64,000 nucleotides of DNA. It comes from an uncultured Tateyamaria sp. (lineage in GTDB: Bacteria > Pseudomonadota > Alphaproteobacteria > Rhodobacterales > Rhodobacteraceae). A program made the translations under genes and the position numbers. Positions 10,701-20,157 of this stretch are shown here, piece after piece. The stretch covers positions 248,001-312,000 of the forward strand of contig NZ_CANMBJ010000004.1 of the NCBI RefSeq assembly GCF_947496075.1, given 5' to 3'. Under the pieces are notes generated by a model, which made no database searches, was not told the DNA's origin, and saw nothing but the letters and a program-made list of their open reading frames with translations. Position 1 is the first letter of the stretch. Each line of letters starts with the position of its first letter.

Positions 10701-11023
10701 AAACGTTGTCGCAGCACCTCAAGCGCGCGCTGCAGCATTCTCGCATTGTGAGTCCGCCCCAGAACCAGCGCATCTCCGGGCAACGCGCCCTCACCGCGCC
10801 GAAAACCTGCAAGCGTCACCTGCGCACCGCCCAAGCGCAACATCTCGACCCGTCGCCAAATGGCTGCATCGCTTAGGTCGTGCGCCAGATACAAGATCCG
10901 GGGCCCGTGATCCGACGAGTGGTCTCGTGCACTGCTTTGGGGTACAACACCCGTCTTTTTCATTCTGCCACCTAGCGCTAGCGGAGCGTTTTCGGAGTAC
11001 CCATGGCGCTTGGAGCAAGTCAA
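7763..11023 (-). CDS. Three-domain glycosyltransferase: GT4-like + GT2 (ExoA-like with C-terminal TMs) + GT2
   Basis: 1086 aa; VLIVIPTLNEAAYIAGVIDGL...ADGGSTDGT and VGICTFQRPSLIETLTSLDAQ...VADND mark two separate GT2 domains after a GT4-like N-terminal domain. Confidence 0.87.
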   Translation of the reverse strand: MTCSKRHGYSENAPLALGGRMKKTGVVPQSSARDHSSDHGPRILYLAHDLSDAAIWRRVEMLRLGGAQVTLAGFRRGEGALPGDALVLGRTHNARMLQRALEVLRQRLRLKRNLAGVGSYDILLCRNLEVLALAVPLHRTSPSGHPATLIYEVLDIHRLMVGSGWAARGLRWLERRLCRDVDKLIVSSPGFLREYFDVYHRPGVPALLVENKVMTQDLGEMPIVQPRPPLSPAEPVHIGWFGILRCAFSLRCLDALTRASPGRYRVVLRGRPALDELTDFHDVVARNPDLIFGGPYRYPEDLSQIYGEVDLAWLVDRYDAGSNSDWLLPNRLYESGLNQVPAIALEGTEIAQRLRALEIGLILPEASEAAVIEALDAMDDEQLADLRARQRSVPSDTWRASEVEARALVEEIAPTSEATVEKTTDLDRGGVLIVIPTLNEAAYIAGVIDGLKPFLDRRLSCDAPTRLVIADGGSTDGTVDIVTDQIASVSRFDIHVLHNSARLQSAGVNRACEAFGEDMRWLVRLDAHSVYPQDYVDVLLEEAERTAAQSVVVAMHATGNTLVQRAIALTQNARLGNGGSAHRSAGSGTFVDHGHHALMQLAAFRTVGGYDESFSHNEDAELDMRLTKAGYKIWLTSRTRLDYMPRKTLLALARQYLNFGSGRARTVLKHRLKPRLRQMVMVAVAPAVAASALAFAVPVFALPAAVWVAACLIGAFGLAYARRDPLALAAAPIAMIMHFSWSLGFWRQLLVPKVTPHPPEPITEVPGAGAPLDVTVAVGICTFQRPSLIETLTSLDAQALPDGLRLSIIVADNDITPSAKEAVATFSKQTRHLITYVHAPSGNISIARNAILDKVDRQGLQICAFIDDDELAHPKWLAKLFERLSTGGADVVVGPTRAVYAVEAPEWMRHLRIHDTQPELGPDGRPIAGHSCNVLMDLGHPALAGRRFDLDRGVSGGEDTAFFADAMRAGARLAFAPLAHVDETVPESRMTFSWLFRRRFRMGQTHGSLLRRADDPTKGWVALPLAGAKVAYCAMLALMTLPFDRYRNANLLRGALHLGTMSSLLGLRTVAIYGHTQRDRDGLPSN

Positions 11024-11304
11024 AGGGGGTCCCCGAAGGAGGCGAAGGCCAGCCGATTCCCTGCCCCGCCATAAGCAAGAAAACGAGCATCGCAGGATAA
11101 TCCGGCCGCCCTGGCATCAACACGTCAGCGTTGCCGGTTTGAGAAGCAGCTGGACAGGTATGAGCCTAGATTTCTTGCAGGATCTTGCTCTTGCCGACCG
11201 CGGGCGGGCGAGAAGCTGCTGAAAGGAATGCTGCAACTGCAAAAGGGCGGGTGTCCAGCGGCGTACTGTGATCAGGTCGAGCCAACGGCACAAAGCCGGT
11301 TCAT

Positions 11305-12828
11305 TTGAGACACGGCATGGCACAGCATCCGCCCGACACGATTGTCGAAACCGCAAAGCAGAGCAGCTATGGTAGCACCGTTGCACGCGGCACGTTCCAT
11401 ACAGCGCTCAGCCAAGGGGTCACCGTAGGGTGTCAGATCGGATCAGTGATTGTCCTATCCCGATTACTGACGCCTCGGGACATCGGCCTGATTGCAATGA
11501 TCGGCCCAATAATCGCGTTCCTTTCGATGTTCAGGGACATGGGTCTTTTGCAAGCGGTCATTCAGCGGCGCAGCCTGACATATGGACAACTGAATGCGCT
11601 CTTCTGGATCAACATGAGCTTGAGCGTCGCGCTGACGGTTTTCCTGATGCTCATGGCACCGCTCGTGGCACAGTTTTACAACGAACCGGACCTGACATGG
11701 CTTATCCGGGCCCTGGCGCTCAATATGGTCGTCACGGCCCTGGGCGCCCAGCACTTCGCCCTTTTGAACCGCCAAATGGCTTTTGGCCGTATTGCGATAA
11801 ACGCCGGTGTAGTTGCGGTCACGACCCTGTCGGTCTCGATCGGTTGGGCACTTATTGATCCCAGCCCCTGGGCATTGGTTGCCGGCACGATTGCAGGCGG
11901 GCTTATCGGCGCGGTCATGGTGTGGTTCTGGGTGCCCTGGACCCCGTCCCGCCCGGCAGTCGCCGAAGGCACCAGAGATCTGGTTGGCTTCGGAGCAGGC
12001 GTAACCGGCTTCAAGCTGGCAAATTTCTTCTCGCGCAACCTCGACAGCATCCTGATCGGGCGGGTTTGGGGCGGAGCGGCCCTCGGGCTTTATGACCGGG
12101 CCTACAAGCTGCTGCTGTTTCCCCTGAACCGCGTCGCACAGCCGCTGTCGCAGGTCATGGTGCCCGTTCTGTCCCGGCTACAAGACGAACCGCAGCGCTA
12201 TGCCCACATGTTTTTCCGCGTCTTCGGATTGATGCAACTCGCCGTTCTACCCGCTGTCGCAGCCCTGACCGCAATGGCGGATACGGCAGTCCCGTTTCTT
12301 CTGGGCGCGCAATGGGCGGAAAGCGCGCCGATCTTCGCTGCTCTGGGGATCGCGGGTCTGTCACAGGCTTTGGCAAATCCGACAGGATGGTTGTTCATCA
12401 GCCAGGGACGGACCACCGAGATGGCTTGGTGGGGGCTCACATCAGCGCTGATCAGTTGCGCAGTCTTCTTGTGGAGCGTGCAGTACGGCGTGGTACAGAT
12501 GGCTTCGGCCTATGCGGCAGCCAGTATGGCCAAACTGATCCCGCTTTGGGTCCTGATCTGCCGCAAGGGACCGATCGGGTTTGACAGCATACGCAGCCGC
12601 ATTGCCCCGCTGTTCTGTGCGGGCATGCTGACCTATGTAGCGATGCTGCTCATTCAGGACCTGTTACCCGAGACTGCCGTGTTGCGGCTTCTGAGCGGCA
12701 CTGCACTTTGCTACGCCATGTTTGCGGGTCTCTTGGCCCTCACCCCCTTCGGTCGTGAGGTTCTTGCCGAAGTACGCGGCCTCTCCGCGATGGCACAGCG
12801 CATGCGTGCCGAGAAAGGCGCGATCTGA
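11305..12828 (+). CDS. Wzx-like polysaccharide flippase (MOP superfamily)
   Basis: 507-aa polytopic protein; VIVLSRLLTPRDIGLIAMIGPIIAFLSMFRDMGLLQAVIQR typical of the RfbX/Wzx N-terminus. Confidence 0.88.
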   Translation: MRHGMAQHPPDTIVETAKQSSYGSTVARGTFHTALSQGVTVGCQIGSVIVLSRLLTPRDIGLIAMIGPIIAFLSMFRDMGLLQAVIQRRSLTYGQLNALFWINMSLSVALTVFLMLMAPLVAQFYNEPDLTWLIRALALNMVVTALGAQHFALLNRQMAFGRIAINAGVVAVTTLSVSIGWALIDPSPWALVAGTIAGGLIGAVMVWFWVPWTPSRPAVAEGTRDLVGFGAGVTGFKLANFFSRNLDSILIGRVWGGAALGLYDRAYKLLLFPLNRVAQPLSQVMVPVLSRLQDEPQRYAHMFFRVFGLMQLAVLPAVAALTAMADTAVPFLLGAQWAESAPIFAALGIAGLSQALANPTGWLFISQGRTTEMAWWGLTSALISCAVFLWSVQYGVVQMASAYAAASMAKLIPLWVLICRKGPIGFDSIRSRIAPLFCAGMLTYVAMLLIQDLLPETAVLRLLSGTALCYAMFAGLLALTPFGREVLAEVRGLSAMAQRMRAEKGAI

Positions 12829-12829
12829 C

Positions 12830-14140
12830 ATGCGTATCATCATCGAGAACTGTGTTTTCATGAACGGTGGCGACAGTGCGATCGGCATTGCCCTGCGCGA
12901 AATCGTCACTGAAAGCTTCCCGAATGCAGAGCTTAGGTTTGCCGACTCCGGCATGCCAAGCATCGCACGCTACTACCCGGACATCGACTTCATCCCGTTG
13001 CCATCTTTTCTAATGGACCGCGCTCCGTCCATTCGACTCGCGGCGGCCCTCTTCGGGAAGTACCGCCGATATCTGATGGTGCGAAAGGTCTACATGTCGG
13101 CGTCCGTAACCCTAACGCGGATACTGGCGTCGGTGGGACTGCCGCTGCCGACACCCGTGATGCGCGCCATCCAACCCTATCTCGATGCCGACTTCGTTCT
13201 TACCACCGGCGGCACATATCTGCTGAGCAAATATGACTACGGTCGACGAATAGTTGAGTTTCACAAGGACTATCAGCTGGGCAAGCCGGTCGCTGCATTC
13301 ACCCAGTCCTTCGAGGCTTTTGCCGATGACTTTCGATCAAGGCATCTGGCGCCGCAATTGGACAAGATGGAACTGATCCTCGTGCGTCACGACACGTCGA
13401 AGGCGCATGTGCACGCCCTGATCGGGCGTTCGGATCACATCAAAACCGTGTCCGATTCAGTCTTTGCCCTTTGGACATCAGGTCCGACCTCACTTGCGGC
13501 CCGACGCCAGCGGTCAGGTCGTAGAGAGGATGATCGGCTGCGCATCGCCGTGGCGGTTCGCAAACTCAAATTTTATGGTGCCCGCGACACCGAAACAGGG
13601 GCTGCCCATTTCAGGCAGTCCATTCTTGCGGCAATCACCACCCTGGTCCGCGACAAGGGTGCCGAAATTACCTTCATATCGACCTGTCAGGGCATCCCCG
13701 AATACTGGACGGACGATTCCGCGGTTGCCGCCGAATTCGTTGCCGAGCTACCACCAGATGTTGCCGCCCATGTCAGGGTAAACCGCGATTTTCATACGCC
13801 ACACGAGTTGATCCAGGTCTTGCAGACCTTTGACGGTCTGATTGCTTGCAGGCTGCATATGGCAATTCTGTCGATTTGCGCGAACACCCCGGTCCTGCCG
13901 ATATCCTACGAGCCGAAATTCGAGGAAACCTTCGAAGAACTGGGTTTGCCGGAACTCGTGACCCCAATCGGAGAGATTGAGCCGGCGTCGTTTACCAACC
14001 GGGTGCTGGACTGGCTCGTCTCCCTTGACGAGGTCGCGGCCAAACAGGAAGAGGCCGCTCCGCGGCTTCAGGCATCCGCCAAATCCGCTGGCGCAGCGCT
14101 TAAGCGCGCGCTGGCCGAACGCGGGGTGGGTCTGGGGTGA
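12830..14140 (+). CDS. Polysaccharide pyruvyl transferase family protein
   Basis: MRIIIENCVFMNGGDSAIGIALRE; VLTTGGTYLLSKY; CRLHMAILSICANTPVLPISYEPKFEETFEELG; ATG at 12830. Confidence 0.85.
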   Translation: MRIIIENCVFMNGGDSAIGIALREIVTESFPNAELRFADSGMPSIARYYPDIDFIPLPSFLMDRAPSIRLAAALFGKYRRYLMVRKVYMSASVTLTRILASVGLPLPTPVMRAIQPYLDADFVLTTGGTYLLSKYDYGRRIVEFHKDYQLGKPVAAFTQSFEAFADDFRSRHLAPQLDKMELILVRHDTSKAHVHALIGRSDHIKTVSDSVFALWTSGPTSLAARRQRSGRREDDRLRIAVAVRKLKFYGARDTETGAAHFRQSILAAITTLVRDKGAEITFISTCQGIPEYWTDDSAVAAEFVAELPPDVAAHVRVNRDFHTPHELIQVLQTFDGLIACRLHMAILSICANTPVLPISYEPKFEETFEELGLPELVTPIGEIEPASFTNRVLDWLVSLDEVAAKQEEAAPRLQASAKSAGAALKRALAERGVGLG

Positions 14141-14216
14141 CTTGGAAAGACTGTTACAGACCGCCCCCCATTTGCCACTCACGGGTCGTCGCGACCCGCA
14201 CAACATAGGAGTCGTC

Positions 14217-15326
14217 ATGCGTATTCTCTTTGCTGGTGGAAACGGATGGCTGCCGGAAGCCAGCGGTGGCACACAGAACAGCACCGATCATCTTATTCGA
14301 CAGAGCATGGCCGAGGGCCACACCGCCGCCGTCTATTGCGGGTTTTCCGGGCGCGGTGTGTTTGGGTTCCGCATGAAGGTGCAGCGGAAAATGACAGGTC
14401 GGCCATTCAGCATCGACCGTACGCAAGGCTACGAAGTCATGCGCACATGGGAGCCGTTGGATCCGGTGCGGATCGAAGCCGCGGTGGCAAGATTCAGGCC
14501 CGATGTCGTGGTGATCCAGACCCGGCGATCAGCAGCACTTGGGCACGCTTTTGCACGCTTGGGCGTACCTGTTGTTCTTTATCTGCGGAATGTAGAATTT
14601 GATGAGAACGATGGAGATGTCAGCACCATTCCAGGCGCGCGTTTCATCGCCAATTCCGATTTCACGGCACAGGCATATCGCGACGCCTACGGCATTGACT
14701 GCACGGTGATCACCCCAACAATAGATTTTGAGAAGTATCGCTGCGATACCACGCGCGAGTTTGTGACACTGATCAATATCCACCCCAAGAAGGGCTACGA
14801 GATAGCGCGGGACATGGCCCGCGCCTGCCCGGACATCCCCTTCCTGTTCGTAGAAGCCTGGACGCTCTGGGATGAGCAGTTCAAGCAAATCATGACTGAA
14901 ATCGACGCCCTTTCGAACGTCACATTCATGCGCCGAACGTCTGACATGTCCAAAGTCTACGGACGGACAAATATCCTTCTTGCGCCAAGCCAATGGGAAG
15001 AGGCGTGGGGCCGGGTTGCGTCAGAGGCACATTGCAGCGGCATTCCAGTGATCGGCTCCGACCGGGGCGGTCTGCCCCAGGCGATCGGGCCGGGCGGTGT
15101 GGTCTTGCCACACGATGCATCGATTGAAGATTGGGTATCAGCGCTTCGAGAACTATGGTCCGATACGGACGCCTACACCACCCTATCCGAACGGGCGGTA
15201 ACCTATGCGCGCCGACCCGAACTGGATTTCGAGCAGCAGTATAGGACATTCATCCAAACACTCGAGACAGCCCTGCCGCAACAGCCGATCCCGGACGGCG
15301 CGGTGGGATACGGAGCTCTGTTTTGA
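14217..15326 (+). CDS. Glycosyltransferase family 4, paralogous to 2334..3449
   Basis: MRILFAGGNGWLPEASGGTQNS...LAPSQWEEAWGRVASEAHCSGIPVIGSDRGGLPQAIGPGG; internal ATG chosen from the ORF at 13977. Confidence 0.86.
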   Translation: MRILFAGGNGWLPEASGGTQNSTDHLIRQSMAEGHTAAVYCGFSGRGVFGFRMKVQRKMTGRPFSIDRTQGYEVMRTWEPLDPVRIEAAVARFRPDVVVIQTRRSAALGHAFARLGVPVVLYLRNVEFDENDGDVSTIPGARFIANSDFTAQAYRDAYGIDCTVITPTIDFEKYRCDTTREFVTLINIHPKKGYEIARDMARACPDIPFLFVEAWTLWDEQFKQIMTEIDALSNVTFMRRTSDMSKVYGRTNILLAPSQWEEAWGRVASEAHCSGIPVIGSDRGGLPQAIGPGGVVLPHDASIEDWVSALRELWSDTDAYTTLSERAVTYARRPELDFEQQYRTFIQTLETALPQQPIPDGAVGYGALF

Positions 15327-16519
15327 AGATCAGCTTCTGCGTCTCTAGCTTTCCGGCGCTGTCGCAGACTTTCGTGACCTCGCAGGTGCTTCATGCCGTG
15401 CGCAACGGGCATGATGTCACCGTGATCTGCAAAGCCATGGAAGCGGATACCCTCTTGTCGCCCGAGGATCGGGAAGCGCTTCGCCGGGTGCGTATCGTGA
15501 TCTGGCCGTCGCCCAAGGTCAGTCTTTTGACATTTCTTCCGACCGCGCTGCGTGATCGGCTGGTTGCGCGGCTAGATCGGGATGCTTGGCGCCGCCAGAT
15601 CGACGCTGATTTCGTCATCGCCCACTTCGGCTATCGGGGGGCTGCAGTGGCAAGGGCACAGCGCGGATGGCGACAGCGACCGCCATTGGTGACCGTTTTT
15701 CACGGTCGCGATGTCAGTGTCGAGCTACGCCGAGACCGCATGGCACGCTACCAGGACCTCTTTGCCGAAGGTGATCTTCATCTGACGGTCAACACTCCCT
15801 TCGCAAAACAGCTGATCTCCTGCGGAGCCCCTGACGCGCGCGTTGAAAGCCATCATCTCGGGATTCCAGTTTCGCGATATCAGTTCTCGATCCCAGACCG
15901 CGAGGGCGCATTGCGATTTCTCAGTGTCTGCAGACTGGTTGAAAAGAAGGGCCTTGATGTTGCCATTGACGCACTTGCTCTTCTGCATGACCGCCATCCC
16001 GAGATTGATTGGCGTTATGACATAGGCGGCGAAGGCCCCCTGGCGGCAGCACTGAAAGCTCAGGTCGCGCTGGCAGGGCTCGAGAGCCGTGTGAGTTTTG
16101 TGGGAGCCCTGCCCCATGAAGAGGTGTTGCAACGCATGTCAAAGGCCGATGCGTTGCTGGCGCCAAGTGTAACCGCAGCTGATGGCGATCAGGAGGGTAT
16201 CCCCGTGACGCTGATGGAAGCGATGGCGCTAGGTACTCCGGTCTGCACGACCCGCCACTCTGGAATACCGGAACTTGTTTCCCACGGCGACACCGGCTTT
16301 CTTTCGGACGAGAGGGATGTGGAAGGGCTTTACGCAAACATCCTTTCACTTGTTCAGAACCCGCAGATGGCTGCCACTATGGCTAGAGCGGCGCGGGGAA
16401 AGATTGAGAGTAAATTCAACGAGGATCGACAAAATGCACGTCTTATAGGACGATGCGAAATGCTGACGGCTGTGCCCCAAGACGCCGCGATCAAGATGTC
16501 AGTACCTGTCGTCAAGTGA
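15323..16519 (+). CDS. Glycosyltransferase family 4 (colanic-acid/ExoL-like)
   Basis: KISFCVSSFPALSQTFVTSQV; FLSVCRLVEKKGLDVAIDAL; EGIPVTLMEAMALGTPVCTTRHSGIPE. Confidence 0.9.
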   Translation: MKISFCVSSFPALSQTFVTSQVLHAVRNGHDVTVICKAMEADTLLSPEDREALRRVRIVIWPSPKVSLLTFLPTALRDRLVARLDRDAWRRQIDADFVIAHFGYRGAAVARAQRGWRQRPPLVTVFHGRDVSVELRRDRMARYQDLFAEGDLHLTVNTPFAKQLISCGAPDARVESHHLGIPVSRYQFSIPDREGALRFLSVCRLVEKKGLDVAIDALALLHDRHPEIDWRYDIGGEGPLAAALKAQVALAGLESRVSFVGALPHEEVLQRMSKADALLAPSVTAADGDQEGIPVTLMEAMALGTPVCTTRHSGIPELVSHGDTGFLSDERDVEGLYANILSLVQNPQMAATMARAARGKIESKFNEDRQNARLIGRCEMLTAVPQDAAIKMSVPVVK

Positions 16520-17456
16520 ATTGGAACACCACAGTCCGATGTGCAGAGCAAGCGCTTGCCCTCTGTGGTATCGGTTTGCGCGCCGGTTCGGGGTTACCGC
16601 AAGCGAAGCCTCAAGTGGTATTTTTTGTCCTTTTGTGCATTTTAGGAAAGCTTCGTAACAACCGAGCTGGAAGCCATCTGATTTCCGAAAGCCTGACAAA
16701 TATACCTTCATTGCGTTTGTAATCTGCCGTATTGCATCAAGGTGCGGCATACCTTGCCCTTTGAGCAGCTAAGTTTGCCGTAAACTCGTGCAATCTCCCC
16801 TGGCTTCAGTTCTTTGATAACCATCCTGGGTCTTCCGTTTTCCTAAACACCGCAAGCTCAACTCAGGCAATGTCATCGATGTCGTGAGTGACCTGTTCAT
16901 CATGCGCGGCGTGCCGACGTTCATTCGTTCGGATAGGTGGCGTTGGCACCCGCAGCGAACAACCGCTTTCCGCCCTCCAAGACCAGAACATCCCGCCTGC
17001 CAGCTTCAACGTCCGCTTTGGGGGCAGTTGATTTCAGGTCGCGTCTGCAGCGAAGGTCTGCAATCCGCCCTGATGCGTGTAACATTGTGACGGCACTCAA
17101 GGTGTTGATGTAGACATTTGCCAAGCCCGCAGGGAAGGATGGACCTTCCGGCTCAATGAAAGCAAAAACGATGCCCTTGAGGCTTCGCCTTTATCAGAGT
17201 GCGATACCACTCCGGCACTGTTTCAACGCCAATGAGATCAATGGCAATCAGAATTACCGATTTCGAATACAGTCCAGCAAAGGTCATATCTTGACGTAAA
17301 GCGCCCTAAGAATTTTTTAGGTTGCAAGTAAAATCAGTCACTTGCGGGGCTTATCCACAGTGAAGTCTGACGTAGTAGCTTTTTTACTTGACTTGGGGTG
17401 TGCAGAACAAACCGAGAATTCGTGCAATCTTATGCTACATTGGCAATTGAAATTAT

Positions 17457-17533
17457 TGGCGATCCCTGAAGGACTCGAACCCTCAACCTGCTGATTAGAA
17501 GTCAGCTGCTCTATCCAGTTGAGCTAAGGGACC
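17457..17533 (-). tRNA. tRNA-Arg (anticodon TCT), 3' CCA encoded
   Basis: Reverse complement GGTCCCTTAGCTCAACTGGATAGAGCAGCTGACTTCTAATCAGCAGGTTGAGGGTTCGAGTCCTTCAGGGATCGCCA folds into a cloverleaf; anticodon loop CTTCTAA. Confidence 0.96.
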
Positions 17534-17575
17534 GCTGGTGTTGTCATGCCGCAGTGCGGCCTACAGGGCAAGCGT

Positions 17576-18037
17576 TCAAAGCTGCCGTGTCATGAAAACA
17601 CTCAGTGGATCCACAACATAGTCGCCAAAGGGCGGGCACTCGGTGAATCCATGCGCTGCGTAAAGCGCGCGGGCGGGCGCAAACATATCCGCCGATCCTG
17701 TTTCAAGGCTGACGCGGGTCAGTTCAATGCCCCGTGCGTGGTCCAGCAACGCCTTCAGCACGGCGCGCGCCACGCCACGCCCCCGCGCTTCGGCTGCCGT
17801 GTGCATCGATTTCAACTCGCCATGGCCGGGTTCAATGATGGCCATTGCCCCCACACCCATGACAATCTCACCTTCGCGTGCAGCAAACAGTACCACATCA
17901 CGCTCCAGCAAAGTGCCAGGTTCCATAACGTGACAACTTTCCTCAGGCGACGATGCACGCATCAGCTCGAAATGGCGCAGAAGCAGCGCCTGTATGTCAG
18001 CGTTGGCTGGGGTATCCAAATCGATGGCAATCATCAT
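17576..18037 (-). CDS. GNAT family N-acetyltransferase
   Basis: GELKSMHTAAEARGRGVARAVLKALLDHARGIELTRVSLETGS acetyl-CoA binding motif A. Confidence 0.88.
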   Translation of the reverse strand: MMIAIDLDTPANADIQALLLRHFELMRASSPEESCHVMEPGTLLERDVVLFAAREGEIVMGVGAMAIIEPGHGELKSMHTAAEARGRGVARAVLKALLDHARGIELTRVSLETGSADMFAPARALYAAHGFTECPPFGDYVVDPLSVFMTRQL

Positions 18038-18183
18038 GGCGAACGTAGTGAAGGCATCAGGGATTTGAAACTTAAAAAAGTCATGTCCTTCGTCTGACGG
18101 CGAACGTTAATGCAGTTTTGGACAGGCAACGCAAAAGCCGCTACTCCAAAGGCAACATCAGTCCAGCACGAGCCAAACGATCC

Positions 18184-19170
18184 GTGACGTCCAAAGTCGT
18201 CCTTCACCTTTCCCACAGGTTTTCGCGAACCTTTTATCACCAGCCACACCTTGGGCTGCATGCGCGTATTCAGGATTTGATCGCGGCAAGAGGGGGCAAC
18301 ATCGAGGTGCGCAGTCGCGACGAACGCCTGCGCGATCCGCTTAGAACGGATTGGTCCGACCTGCTGGAATCGGATTGCTTACACATCGTCGAAAACGGAC
18401 TGGTCCAACAACCAGGCGTGCTGAACACTACACTCGCTTAACTGCCGCCGTTCTACCATCTTGATCCGCGCGGCGTGCTGGCCCACAGCTCTGCCGGGCA
18501 TGCCCGTTTTGATCCAGCGACAATCGATCAAGGGCAAGCACAAAAACTCTGGGACAATCTGCAACACCGTTTTGTTGAAAGAAGGTGGTCTCGCTATGAC
18601 CAGCCGAAAGAGCGTAGCGCAATCCCGGAAGGTTGTGTTGCCATCTTCCTCCAAGGTGACACACCACAACGTTGGGGCACCGCACATTGCGATCCTGAGG
18701 TCATGGTGCGCAGTGTCGCCGCTCAGGCAAAGGATCGGCCGGTGGTGATCAAGGCGCACCCGTCTTTCAACCCCAAGGCTGAACAGCAGATGATCCATGC
18801 CCTGCAAGCCGAAGGTTTGAAACTGATCCCAACACACGCAAACATCCACGACATCTTGGCTGCGTGCTCTGTCACAGTAACATTTAATTCGGCCGTGGCA
18901 CTGGAAGGTTTCCTTCATCACAAGCCCGCCATTCTGTTCGGCAAGTCGGACTTCCACCACGTATGCGAAACAGTAATCGATCCCGAAAAATTCCACGACC
19001 ATCTTACTCGTGCGCTGTCTGCGCAACATGATTACCAACATTTTCTGTACTGGTACTTCAGCACCTTTTGCCTCGCCCTCGACCACCCCAATTTGGACAT
19101 GGATATCCTTCAGGTCTTCACGAATCAGGGTTTTTCACCGGACCGGCTGGGCTTGCGCGCTGCCCCGTAG
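18184..19170 (+). pseudogene. Capsule polysaccharide synthesis/export-like protein (KpsS/Capsule_synth type) interrupted by in-frame TAA at 18439-18441
   Basis: ORFs 18118..18441 and 18475..19170 share one frame; coding sense continues across the stop (..NTTLA*LPPFYHLDPRGVLAHSSAGH..). VVIKAHPSFNP and VTFNSAVALEGFLHHKPAILFGKSDF motifs. Confidence 0.6.
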
Positions 19171-19224
19171 GAATTCGAACCTGCATCCACCGAAATCAGT
19201 GCGGCGAAGACATTAACCCGTTAT

Positions 19225-20106
19225 TTGAAAGATCGTCCCGGTGTCCGATCGGTTCGTATTCTCGAAACGCTCAAATTCTCAGCCAAAAGTTGGGTGTTCA
19301 GCACAAAGCTGAATGGCGAAAAGGTCGTGATCAAGCGCTTCTTCAACGAGGCTCGCGCACACACGGTACGCAGTTTGAACGGCGAACTATTCAGACTGGA
19401 AAAAACGTTTGCTGATAGCGACTGTCAAGCGAACCGTTGCCTGATGGCATGGCCCGAGGACGGGATCGCAATCCTGTCACACGCTCCTGGTCCTCGGCTT
19501 GATAAGAAAATTGCAGGTGCGCAAGGGCGCTCGCGTCAGAAACTCCTGCAACATGCAGGCCGCTGGCTCGCGACTTACCCGGGCGATCGGCGACGCAGCT
19601 CAACCTTCGGGCCGGGGTTCTGGATCAAGCGCTGTTTGTCCCGCGATCACGATGCAATTGCGCCGGAGGACCGTGCCCTCCTCGATCGGATGATCGCCGC
19701 GCTGCGCGTCCAGAAGGATCACGTCAAAGGATGTTCAGTGGTTCAAGCCGCCTCACACGGAGACTATGTGGGCATGAATGCGCACTACCACCGCGGCACC
19801 ATCTGTGGCGTCGACGTCCAGGGAGAATACTGGGGTGCCTTGGCGCGCGAAGCGGCGCGGTTCCTTGTTTGGCAACAAATCCACGATAGCGCCCGACCCA
19901 GCGAGCGGACCCACGGGTTGGCAACGCAGGATGTTCAGGCTTTCCTGTCCAGTGGCGTCCTGCCACAGATCGAACATGACACAACCTTCCCCTTCTTTGC
20001 AGGCGAACAACTCTATGGCCGATTTGTCGAGGATTATCACCGCACCGATATTCGGGCGAACACACGGGCAGCAATGACAAGCTATCTGAGCCAACACTGC
20101 AAATAA
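19225..20106 (+). CDS. APH/LPS-kinase-like phosphotransferase
   Basis: VFSTKLNGEKVVIKRFFNEARAHTVRSLNGELFRLEKTF and SHGDYVGMNAHYHRGTICGVDVQGEY kinase-like loop; only a TTG start is available in this frame. Confidence 0.55.
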   Translation: MKDRPGVRSVRILETLKFSAKSWVFSTKLNGEKVVIKRFFNEARAHTVRSLNGELFRLEKTFADSDCQANRCLMAWPEDGIAILSHAPGPRLDKKIAGAQGRSRQKLLQHAGRWLATYPGDRRRSSTFGPGFWIKRCLSRDHDAIAPEDRALLDRMIAALRVQKDHVKGCSVVQAASHGDYVGMNAHYHRGTICGVDVQGEYWGALAREAARFLVWQQIHDSARPSERTHGLATQDVQAFLSSGVLPQIEHDTTFPFFAGEQLYGRFVEDYHRTDIRANTRAAMTSYLSQHCK

Positions 20107-20130
20107 AAACGGCGCCACATCGGGCGCCGT
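20101..20130 (-). terminator. Hairpin between convergent genes, terminator for tauC on the minus strand
   Basis: ACGGCGCC / GGCGCCGT (20109-20116 / 20123-20130); minus-strand T-rich tail from AAATAAAA. Confidence 0.65.
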
Positions 20131-20157
20131 CTTCAAACTCTACCGGTCTGGCCCGGA

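Noticed and set aside
17350-17358. Perfect DnaA box TTATCCACA
   Set aside because: Single copy in an AT-rich gap with no cluster of boxes or origin-associated genes; likely chance
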